This document shows, piece by piece, positions 23,149 through 30,209 of a DNA stretch of 64,000 nucleotides. The notes beneath the pieces were generated by a model, which did no database searches, was not told the origin of the DNA, and saw only the letters and a list, made by a program, of their open reading frames with translations. Position 1 is the stretch's first letter; the number at the start of each line of letters is the position of its first letter. Source of the DNA: Streptomyces sp. NBC_00433 (GTDB lineage: Bacteria; Actinomycetota; Actinomycetes; Streptomycetales; Streptomycetaceae). Position numbers and translations under genes: made by a program. The stretch lies in NCBI GenBank assembly GCA_036015235.1, contig CP107926.1, positions 1,116,001-1,180,000 on the forward strand, given 5' to 3'.

Positions 23149-24416
23149 CCGAGCAGCACCCGTCCGAGCACACCGTCCAGGGCATACCGGTCAGCGCGCT
23201 GGCCGAGCAGTTCGGCACCCCGCTCTACCTCTACGACGGCGACCGGCTGCGCGGCACCTACCGGGAGCTGCGGGACCTGCTCGACCCGCGGATCGACATC
23301 TTCTACTCGGCCAAGGCCAACCCCAATGTGAGCGTCTGCGCGGTGCTGCGGGCCGAGGGCGCCGGGATCGAGGTCTCCTCGCTCGCGGAGCTCGTGACCG
23401 CCCTGCGGGCCGGCGCGCGGCCGCAGGACGTCATCTTCCTGGGGCCAGGCAAGTCCGCCGAGGAGCTGCGGGCCTGCCTGGACGCCGGTGTGCACGCGGT
23501 GGTGTGCGAGTCGCTCGACGAGCTCAGCGCCCTGGACGCGCTGGCACCGCCCGAGGGGGTGCGGGTCCTGCTGCGGGTCAACCCGCTCTTCAGCAACAAG
23601 GGGTCGCGGCTGTCGATGGGCGGCAAGCCCCGGCAGTTCGGCATCGACGAGGAGATCCTGGACGGCGCGGGACCGCTGCTGCGCTCGCTGTCGCGGGTCC
23701 GGGTCGAGGGCGTCCACGCCTACATGGGCACCCGCATCCTGGACGCCGACGCGGTCGCCGCCAACACGCGCGGCATCCTCGCACTGGCCGGGCGGCTCTC
23801 CGCCGAACTGGGCTTCCCCCTGCACACCGTGGACATCGGGGGCGGTCTGGGGGTGGCGTACTTCGACAACGAGAAGGACCTCGACGTGGCGGCGGCCGCC
23901 CACGGGGTCAACGCCGAGGTCGCCGCCTTCCTCGACGAGCACCCCGGCTGCCGCGTGATCACCGAGCTGGGCCGCTACCTGGCCGGCTGGTGCGGCCTGT
24001 ACGTCGTACGCGCCCGGTATGTGAAGCAGTCGCGCGGCGAGTGGTTCGTCGTCGCCGACGGCGGCACCAACCACCACATGGCCGCCGTGGGCATCGGCAG
24101 CTTCGTCAAGCGCAACTTCCCGATCCGCTCGCTGACCCGCCCCGAGGAGCCGGGCCGCCGGCCGTACACGATCACGGGGCCGCTGTGCACACCCAACGAC
24201 GTCATCGGCAAGCAGGTGGAGCTGCCCGACGTCGAGCCGGGCGACCTGCTGGGCGTGGAGCGCTCCGGCGCCTACGGGCCGAGCGCGTCCCCCGTGCTGT
24301 TCCTCAGCCACGGCCATCCGGCCGAGGTGCTCGTCCTCGACGGGCGCGCGCACCTGGTACGCCGTCGCGACACCGTCGACGACCTGCTCGACCGGCAGGT
24401 CCTCGTCGACGTGTGA
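23145..24416 (+). CDS. Fold-type III PLP-dependent decarboxylase (DapDC/ODC family, BtrK-like)
   Basis: The protein is 423 residues. Lys57 in FYSAKANPN is the PLP Schiff-base lysine. GIEVSSLAEL, the phosphate-binding DIGGGLGV, ELGRYLAG and the dimer-partner Cys348 in GPLCTPNDVIG are intact. The family removes a carboxylate from D- or L-amino acid centres (DAP, ornithine, lysine). Members acting on aminoacyl-ACPs (BtrK, VinO type) sit next to a ligase and an ACP, as here. I therefore expect an omega-aminoacyl-ACP product. The GTG start overlaps the ATP-grasp stop. Confidence 0.87.
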   Translation: MTEQHPSEHTVQGIPVSALAEQFGTPLYLYDGDRLRGTYRELRDLLDPRIDIFYSAKANPNVSVCAVLRAEGAGIEVSSLAELVTALRAGARPQDVIFLGPGKSAEELRACLDAGVHAVVCESLDELSALDALAPPEGVRVLLRVNPLFSNKGSRLSMGGKPRQFGIDEEILDGAGPLLRSLSRVRVEGVHAYMGTRILDADAVAANTRGILALAGRLSAELGFPLHTVDIGGGLGVAYFDNEKDLDVAAAAHGVNAEVAAFLDEHPGCRVITELGRYLAGWCGLYVVRARYVKQSRGEWFVVADGGTNHHMAAVGIGSFVKRNFPIRSLTRPEEPGRRPYTITGPLCTPNDVIGKQVELPDVEPGDLLGVERSGAYGPSASPVLFLSHGHPAEVLVLDGRAHLVRRRDTVDDLLDRQVLVDV

Positions 24417-24464
24417 CGCGGCCGGAGCGCCCGCCGCACGACCGCCGCGACTGCCCGCCAGACC

Positions 24465-24509
24465 GACCGTTCCGACCGCACTGACCGCACTGACCGCTCT
24501 GACCGCCGC
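24465..24509 (+). repeat. Five tandem 9-bp repeats (GACCGNNNN) before the ACP gene
   Basis: GACCGTTCC, GACCGCACT, GACCGCACT, GACCGCTCT and GACCGCCGC follow each other without spacers in the only sizeable gap (125 bp) of an otherwise gapless operon. It could be a replication-slippage scar or an RNA feature balancing ACP expression. Confidence 0.7.
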
Positions 24510-24541
24510 AACCTCCGTCACGCCGCACAAGGAGTGCACCC

Positions 24542-24799
24542 GTGGACCGTTCCGAGACCATCACCGTCATCGAGAAGTGCCTCACCGAGGTGCTCAAGCA
24601 CGAGGTGACCGGGCTGAGCGAGGACCTCAGGCTCTTCGACGACCTGCACCTGGACTCGACCTCCGTCCTGGAACTGCTGATGGTGCTCGAGGACGCCGTC
24701 GGCCTGGAGATCGACCCGGAGAACCTCGACATGGACGACTTCCGCACCGTCGGCTCGCTCGCGGACTTCGTCGAGCGCAGCCTCGACGGGGCAAGCTGA
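24542..24799 (+). CDS. Acyl carrier protein
   Basis: The protein is 85 residues with typical acidic helices. The phosphopantetheine attachment site is Ser39 in DDLHLDSTSVLELL. AAGGAG lies 7 nt before the GTG. It is strongly expressed-looking with its own good ribosome site after the repeat-containing gap. It is probably charged by the ATP-grasp ligase and converted to the holo form by the AcpS-type enzyme encoded at 27615. Confidence 0.95.
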   Translation: MDRSETITVIEKCLTEVLKHEVTGLSEDLRLFDDLHLDSTSVLELLMVLEDAVGLEIDPENLDMDDFRTVGSLADFVERSLDGAS

Positions 24800-24801
24800 C
24801 C

Positions 24802-25692
24802 GTGCCCCCGCCCCACGCCGCGCTCGCGCTGGAGTCGGCTGTCTGGCTGGTGGCCGGACACCGCAATCCGTACGGCTACGACCAGGAGCTGCTGGACTAC
24901 CACCAGGACCTGATCGCCCCGCACGGGCTGCCGCTGCGCGAGGACCTGGTCCGCGCCGGGACCGGCGTGTCCTTCACCGACCTCGCACACCGCCTGGTCG
25001 GCGCGGCACGCCGGTCGGGGCTGCCGCCGTGGCCGCAGGGACCCGACCTGCTGGTGCTGGCCTACGCCCTGCCGGACTACCACCCGCTCACCACCGTCAG
25101 CGCGGACGTGAACCGGCTGCTGGGCGGCGGGGCGCGCAGCTTCGCGGTCTCCGAGCAGGGGCTGCGCGCGCCGTACACCGCGCTGCGGCTGGCACGGGCC
25201 TACGCACGGTCCGGCCGCTGCGCACGCCTCGCGCTGCTCGTGCTGGAGCAGACGACACTGCCTTACGCGGAACCGCTGCTGGCGCAGGGGCGGTTGACGG
25301 ACTCCGGGGCGCTGCTGTTCTTCGGCCCGGACGGCGGCTACGAGCCGGCCCCGCCGCCGGCCGCCGTGCCGGGGGGCCGGCTCGCCGGCGCCCTCGCCGC
25401 GGCGGCGGACGGCGTGCCGGAGCAGGACGTGCTGGTGGTGGCGGGACCGGGGGCGGACACGGCGGAGCTGGCGGCCGCCGGCCTGCCCTGCCACCGGGCC
25501 GGCCCCGGCTCGTACTGCACCGGCGTCTGGCTCGATGTGGCCCGGCACCACCGGGACTGGGCCGCGCGCCACCGGGCCCTCGTGCTGTGCGACACCGACC
25601 CGAGGACCGGCCGCAGCAGCGTCCTGGCCCTGCACCACCGGGGCGCCGCCCCGGACACCGCCCGACCGCCGGCAAGGAGTGCACACCGATGA
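24802..25692 (+). CDS. Degenerate KAS/thiolase-fold protein lacking the catalytic Cys
   Basis: The protein is 296 residues with no obvious family at first sight. Block alignment to the KAS III of the same operon shows the thiolase core: DLLVLAYALPDYHPLTT, then SFAVSEQGLRAPYTALRLAR opposite FALTQQNCASSLAAVDAAGE, then ARLALLVLEQT opposite AKALVVTGEKP. Leu121 stands where the nucleophile Cys would be, and no HN or GN motif follows. It looks like a non-catalytic ketosynthase partner, analogous to PqsB or a chain-length factor. Starts at GTG 2 nt after the ACP stop; the ribosome site is weak, so translation is probably coupled. Homology call is by eye. Confidence 0.6.
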   Translation: MPPPHAALALESAVWLVAGHRNPYGYDQELLDYHQDLIAPHGLPLREDLVRAGTGVSFTDLAHRLVGAARRSGLPPWPQGPDLLVLAYALPDYHPLTTVSADVNRLLGGGARSFAVSEQGLRAPYTALRLARAYARSGRCARLALLVLEQTTLPYAEPLLAQGRLTDSGALLFFGPDGGYEPAPPPAAVPGGRLAGALAAAADGVPEQDVLVVAGPGADTAELAAAGLPCHRAGPGSYCTGVWLDVARHHRDWAARHRALVLCDTDPRTGRSSVLALHHRGAAPDTARPPARSAHR

Positions 25693-26303
25693 ACCCGACC
25701 GCCTCACCCACGCGACCCGCTCCGCAGGCGGGCACCGCCGCACCCTTCGGTTTCCCGCGGCGGCTCGACGCGCTGCACGCGCACGCCCTGCGGGAGGACG
25801 CGGGCGGTCCGCCGGGCCGCCGCGTGCCTTCACGGGGCGGGCTGGTGCTGCTGGCCGCGGCGGCCGCTGACGGGGCGTCGCCCGGCCGCTTCGGGCTCGC
25901 CTGCCGGCCTGCGACGCCCGGGGAGCTGGCGGTGCCCGCGCCGGTCCGCGAGGCCTTCGGAGCCGGTCTCCTCGCGCTGCACTGCGACCTGGTCGAACAC
26001 ACCGTGCGGCACGCCCTGGACCACCTGGGCGCCAGGACGTCGGGCGGCGCGGACCTGCTGTCGCGCCAGCTGGTGCAGGCCGGCCTGGCCGACGCGGCCC
26101 TGGTCCTGATCGAGGAGCGTGCGGGCGGCCCGCCGGCCGGCCGGGACGCCCTCGGGCGCGCGCACCTGCGGCTCGTCGCGGCGGGCCGCACGCTGCTGCG
26201 GCTGCTGGGGGCCAGCGGCTTCCTCGCCGACGGCCCCGGCGGTGAGCTGCACGCGGCCGAGATCGCCGCGAACGTCTACGCCCACCCAGGTACGGAGGGA
26301 TGA
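25689..26303 (+). CDS. Small helical protein resembling the acyl-CoA dehydrogenase C-terminal domain
   Basis: The 204-residue protein is rich in Ala/Leu helices: LHCDLVEHTVRHALDHLGAR, LLSRQLVQAGLADAALVLIEE, RLVAAGRTLLRLLGASGFLA, HAAEIAANVYA. The pattern matches the four-helix C-terminal domain of acyl-CoA dehydrogenases, including the final 'LLGasGFl.dgpg.el..aei.anvY' segment. The N-terminal and beta domains are missing. It precedes a full-length dehydrogenase and overlaps the previous stop (ATGA), so it may form a heteromer with it. The alternative is an unrelated helical scaffold. Confidence 0.5.
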   Translation: MNPTASPTRPAPQAGTAAPFGFPRRLDALHAHALREDAGGPPGRRVPSRGGLVLLAAAAADGASPGRFGLACRPATPGELAVPAPVREAFGAGLLALHCDLVEHTVRHALDHLGARTSGGADLLSRQLVQAGLADAALVLIEERAGGPPAGRDALGRAHLRLVAAGRTLLRLLGASGFLADGPGGELHAAEIAANVYAHPGTEG

Positions 26304-26304
26304 C

Positions 26305-27618
26305 ATGTCCGACTTCGGTGGCCTCGCCGCGCCGCCCGCGGTGACATATCCGACGGCCTACGCGCCCCCGGGGGCGCCGCTCGCCGGAACCGACCTCGAC
26401 CCGACGCTGCGCGACCTGGACCGCCACTGCCGCGAGCTGTCCGCGGGGATGCGGGAGGCGGGGGCCGCGGTCGACCGCGACCCCGACGCCATCGCGGGGC
26501 TGCTGCACCTGCCTGCCGTCGGCTTCCAGGCGCAGGGCTCGCTGCCGCCCGAATACCGCGACACCGGCGCCCACCCGGCCGGGCCGGTGCGGGCCAGCGC
26601 CTCCTCGCTCGGCTGGGCCGTCACCGCGGAGCGGCTGGCCTACGGGGACGCCGGGGTGCTGCTGGCCTGCCCCGGCCCCTCGCTGTCCGGACTCGCCGTG
26701 GAGGCCCTCGCGGACGACGCCCAGCGCACCGCGTACTACGAGCGCGTCACGTCGGCCCCGACCTGGACCTTCTTCGGGCTCACCGAGCCGCGCAAGGGCT
26801 CGGCCGCCATGGAGCTGGAGACCACGCTGACCCCGGGCGGCGGCGACGGCGAGCTGGTGCTTGACGGTGAGAAGCGGTACGTCGGCACCGCCGCGAGAGC
26901 GCAGACGGGCGTGGTCTTCTGCCGCCGCGCGCCGGGCCCCTGGGGCATCGAGGCGGTCCTGCTCGACACCGCGCAGCCGGGCTTCGAGGCCGAACTGCTG
27001 CCCATGGTCGGCCTGCGCGGCGCCCGGATCAGCCACATCCGGCTGACCGGCCTGCGGGTGCGGCCCGAGCAGGTGCTCGGCCGGCACCGCCCGCCGAGCC
27101 GGCGCGGCCTGTACGGCGCCCTGCACGTCCTCTACCGCGGGCGGCCGGGCATCGCGGGAATGGCGCTCGGCGTGACCCAGGCGGTGTGCGACTACACGGC
27201 GGCGCAGCGGCCCGCCATGCCCGCCTCGGCCCGCGCGCGCCTGGACGGGGTGCTCGACCGTGCGGCGGCGCTGCGCCGGCTCGTGCACACCGTCGCGGGC
27301 GAGATCGACCGCGGTGTGGTGGACGTCCCGAGGATCGGCGCGGTGAAGTCCAGGGCGGCCGCCCTCGCGGAGGAGACGACGCTGCTGGCCGCCGAACTGC
27401 TGGGGCCGGCCTCGCTGATCGAGCACCCGTGGCTGGAGAAGGCCTACCGGGACGTGCGGGCCTTCGAGTACATGGAGGGCACCGGCGCGGTGCACCGCCT
27501 GTCGGTCTTCCACGGCCTGGTCAAGGGCGACCTGCTGGGCGGCGGCGCGGTCCCGGCCGGGCCGTACGCGCCGCCGGCCGGCGTCCCGGCGGGCGCCGGC
27601 GGAAGGAGCCCGGGATGA
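26305..27618 (+). CDS. Acyl-CoA/acyl-ACP dehydrogenase
   Basis: The 437-residue flavoprotein has FFGLTEPRKGSAAMELET, the FAD-binding beta-domain motif (T-E-P-x-x-G-S), then GELVLDGEKRYVGTAARAQ (GxK motif) and the C-terminal helical region RGRPGIAGMALGVTQAVCDY through VRAFEYMEGTGAVHRL, where the acyl-CoA family ends. In carrier-protein pathways such enzymes dehydrogenate aminoacyl or prolyl thioesters. Here the substrate would be the ACP-bound chain; this is inference from context. Start: ATG after GGAGGG, just behind the preceding stop. Confidence 0.85.
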   Translation: MSDFGGLAAPPAVTYPTAYAPPGAPLAGTDLDPTLRDLDRHCRELSAGMREAGAAVDRDPDAIAGLLHLPAVGFQAQGSLPPEYRDTGAHPAGPVRASASSLGWAVTAERLAYGDAGVLLACPGPSLSGLAVEALADDAQRTAYYERVTSAPTWTFFGLTEPRKGSAAMELETTLTPGGGDGELVLDGEKRYVGTAARAQTGVVFCRRAPGPWGIEAVLLDTAQPGFEAELLPMVGLRGARISHIRLTGLRVRPEQVLGRHRPPSRRGLYGALHVLYRGRPGIAGMALGVTQAVCDYTAAQRPAMPASARARLDGVLDRAAALRRLVHTVAGEIDRGVVDVPRIGAVKSRAAALAEETTLLAAELLGPASLIEHPWLEKAYRDVRAFEYMEGTGAVHRLSVFHGLVKGDLLGGGAVPAGPYAPPAGVPAGAGGRSPG

Positions 27619-28229
27619 CCGGCCCGGCCCTGTCCGGCGTACCGCCCCGCGCCCCGGGGCTGCGGCTCGGCGTGGACCTGCTGCGGGCCGGCGAGCTGGA
27701 CCGCGTCATGGGCCGGGGCTGGTTCACCGCCCACGTCTACGCGCCCGGTGAGCTGGCGGAGGCCGCGGCGCTCGGCCCGGCGCGGCGGCGCGAATACCTG
27801 GCCGGGCGGTTCGCCGCGAAGGAGGCGCTGCTCAAGGTGCTCGGGCGCGGCCTGTTCCAGGGCGTCGCCCCCCGGGACATCGCGGTGCTGCGCCGCCCGG
27901 AGGGGGCGCCCGCCGTGACGCTCGGCGGGAGCGCGGCCCGCGCGGCGGCGGACCTGGGCCTCGACGCCTTCGCCGTCTCCCTCAGCCACAAGGACGACCT
28001 CGTCGCGGCGGTGGCCGCCGGCTGGCGGGGGCACGCGGGCGATCCGCGCCCGGCGGCCGGTGCCGCCCCGCTGCTGGCCGCCGCGATCGGCGCCGCGCTG
28101 CCGGCGGGCCCGCCCGTGTCCGCCGTCCCCTTCGACGCCTGCCGGCCGTCCCCGTCCCGCGCCGGCTCCCCCGCAGCGGCCACGTCCGCCATGCCCGCCG
28201 TCACCGCCACCTCGCAGGAGTCCTCATGA
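27615..28229 (+). CDS. AcpS-type 4'-phosphopantetheinyl transferase with C-terminal extension
   Basis: The protein is 204 residues. LRLGVDLLRAGELDRVM (Mg-binding Asp), the FTAHVYAPGELAEA region, the hallmark RFAAKEALLKVLG and FAVSLSHKDDLVAAV match holo-ACP synthase. AcpS is normally about 120-140 residues; the extra Ala/Pro-rich C-terminus of about 55 residues has no recognised domain. It presumably activates the ACP at 24542. Both ends overlap neighbours by ATGA. Confidence 0.88.
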   Translation: MTGPALSGVPPRAPGLRLGVDLLRAGELDRVMGRGWFTAHVYAPGELAEAAALGPARRREYLAGRFAAKEALLKVLGRGLFQGVAPRDIAVLRRPEGAPAVTLGGSAARAAADLGLDAFAVSLSHKDDLVAAVAAGWRGHAGDPRPAAGAAPLLAAAIGAALPAGPPVSAVPFDACRPSPSRAGSPAAATSAMPAVTATSQESS

Positions 28230-30061
28230 CCGCCACCGGCACGCCCCGAGTCGTCCTGGGCTACAGCGGCCTCGACGGGTCGCAGGAATGCAAGACGCGC
28301 GAATTCCCCGGCCTGAGCACACCGGAGAGCCGGCTCTTCCAGGGCCTGGACTCGGCCGCCGCGCTGCTGGTCGACGGCGAACTGGTCGCCGCCGTGCAGC
28401 AGGAGCGTTTCTCCGGCTCGAAGTTCGACCACCGCTTCCCGCGCGAGGCCATCGACTACTGCCTGCGCTCCGCGGGGCTCGGCATGGCCGACGTGGAGGT
28501 CGTCGCCCACAACTTCGACTACGGGCGCGTGGCGGCCTTCTCGCAGGCGGACGCCTACTCCCGGCTGCGCTATTCCTCGGTCTACGACCCCGCCAACCAG
28601 ATCCGGCTGCTGCACGAGAACTACCCGGCCGCCGCCGGGCGGCTGGAGGTCCGGCCGGTCAACCACCACCGGGCGCACGCGCTCAGCGCCGCTGTCCCGT
28701 CCGGTTTCGGCGAGGCGCTCGTGGTCGTCCTGGACGGGATGGGCGAGCTGCACGCCGTCACCGTCCACCACTGGAAGGACGGCGAGCTGCGGCGGCTGGC
28801 CGCGCTGGACTTCCGCAGCAGCCTCGGCCTGCTCTACGGGCTGACCACCCTGCACCTGGGGTTCTGGCCCAACAGCGACGAGTACAAGGTGATGGCCCTG
28901 GCCGCGTCCGGCGACCCCGCCCGCTTCCGCGCCGCGCTGCGCGAGGCCGTCGTCCTGGAGGCCGACGGGCGCTTCTCGGTCCCGCTGCTCGGCCTGAACC
29001 ACGACCCCCGCGCCCGCGAGACCTTCTCCGGGTCGCGGCAGCGGCTGGTGGACTACGGGTGCCCGGCGCAGGAGCCGGGGCGGCCGCCGACGCCGTTGCA
29101 GACGGACTTCGCCGCGGCGGTCCAGGAGCGCGTCGAGGAGGCCTTCCTGCACGTGGTCGGCCACTGGGTGCGGCAGACCGGGGTGGCGCGCGTGGCGCTG
29201 GCCGGCGGCGTCGCGCTCAACTGCGTGGCGGTCGGCAGGCTGTGCGCGTCAGGGCTGGTCCAGGAGGTGTACGTGCAGCCGGCCGCCGGCGACGAGGGCA
29301 CCGCGGTCGGCGCGGCCCTGGCCTTCGCCGCCGACCCCGCGGCGGTCCGCTGCCCGCCGATGACCTTCCTCGGCCCGGACGTCGACGAGACCCCGCCGCC
29401 GTCCGCGACGCCTTACTGGCACGCTCCGGCCGCGCCCGGGGTCGCCGAGGAGGCCGCCGCCGCGCTGCTCGCCGAGGGCTGCGTCCTCGGCTGGGCCCAG
29501 GGGCGGCTGGAGTTCGGGCCGCGGGCGCTGGGCAACCGCAGCATCCTGGCCGACCCGCGCGAGCGCGGGACGCGCGACCGGGTCAACGCGGCGGTGAAAT
29601 TCCGCGAGGGCTTCCGCCCGCTGGCGCCGGCGGTCAAGTCCGAGTCGCTGACCGCGTGGTTCGACGTCCCCGCCGCCGCGCAGCTGCGCCACATGACGGT
29701 CACCGTCCCCGTACGCCCCGAGTGCAGGGACCTGATCCCGGCCGTGGTCCACGACGACGGCAGCGCCCGCGTGCAGAGCGTGCACGTCGACGAGGTGCCG
29801 GGGCTGTGGCGGATCCTGGACGGCTTCGAGCGGCTGACCGGTGTGCCGGTGCTGATGAACACCTCGCTCAACGTCAAGGGCCAGCCCACCGCGCGCGACG
29901 GCGCCGAGGCGTACGCCACCTTCTCGTCCTCCCAGTTGGACGTGGTCTTCATCGGCGGCACCGTCTACGCCAAACCCGCCTGGGAGCAGCGGGTCAAGGA
30001 CGCCCTGGCGGCCGCCGAGCGGCCCGGAGCGCCCGCGCGGGAAGCGGCGGGCGGACGCTGA
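28226..30061 (+). CDS. O-carbamoyltransferase (NodU/CmcH/TobZ family)
   Basis: The protein is 611 residues. The N-terminal Kae1-like domain has VLGYSGLDGSQE, VNHHRAHALSAA with metal-binding His residues, VVLDGMGE and the ALAGGVALNC loop. The C-terminal YrdC-like domain has LEFGPRALGNRSILADPR, VKFREGFRPLAPAV and MNTSLNVKGQP. The family uses carbamoyl phosphate and ATP to carbamoylate a hydroxyl group, usually as a late tailoring step. It closes the biosynthetic operon, so the product probably carries a carbamate. Confidence 0.93.
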   Translation: MTATGTPRVVLGYSGLDGSQECKTREFPGLSTPESRLFQGLDSAAALLVDGELVAAVQQERFSGSKFDHRFPREAIDYCLRSAGLGMADVEVVAHNFDYGRVAAFSQADAYSRLRYSSVYDPANQIRLLHENYPAAAGRLEVRPVNHHRAHALSAAVPSGFGEALVVVLDGMGELHAVTVHHWKDGELRRLAALDFRSSLGLLYGLTTLHLGFWPNSDEYKVMALAASGDPARFRAALREAVVLEADGRFSVPLLGLNHDPRARETFSGSRQRLVDYGCPAQEPGRPPTPLQTDFAAAVQERVEEAFLHVVGHWVRQTGVARVALAGGVALNCVAVGRLCASGLVQEVYVQPAAGDEGTAVGAALAFAADPAAVRCPPMTFLGPDVDETPPPSATPYWHAPAAPGVAEEAAAALLAEGCVLGWAQGRLEFGPRALGNRSILADPRERGTRDRVNAAVKFREGFRPLAPAVKSESLTAWFDVPAAAQLRHMTVTVPVRPECRDLIPAVVHDDGSARVQSVHVDEVPGLWRILDGFERLTGVPVLMNTSLNVKGQPTARDGAEAYATFSSSQLDVVFIGGTVYAKPAWEQRVKDALAAAERPGAPAREAAGGR

Positions 30062-30209
30062 CGCCGGCCGTCCGACGCCACTGCTGGGACAAAGAGCCGG
30101 ATTCGTGCCACGATCCCACTACGTCAAAGGTGCAGACCAATAACAGCGCAACGCTCGGTTCGACGCGGTACCGCGGGCAACCATGAGAAGCACTCGAAAG
30201 GTCTTGACT

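Noticed and set aside
21730..24799. Calling these genes a butirosin-type (BtrJ/K/I) side-chain pathway outright
   Set aside because: The enzyme classes match, but no aminoglycoside genes, BtrH/BtrG or FMN monooxygenase are present, and the amino-acid substrate cannot be read from sequence; kept as analogy only.
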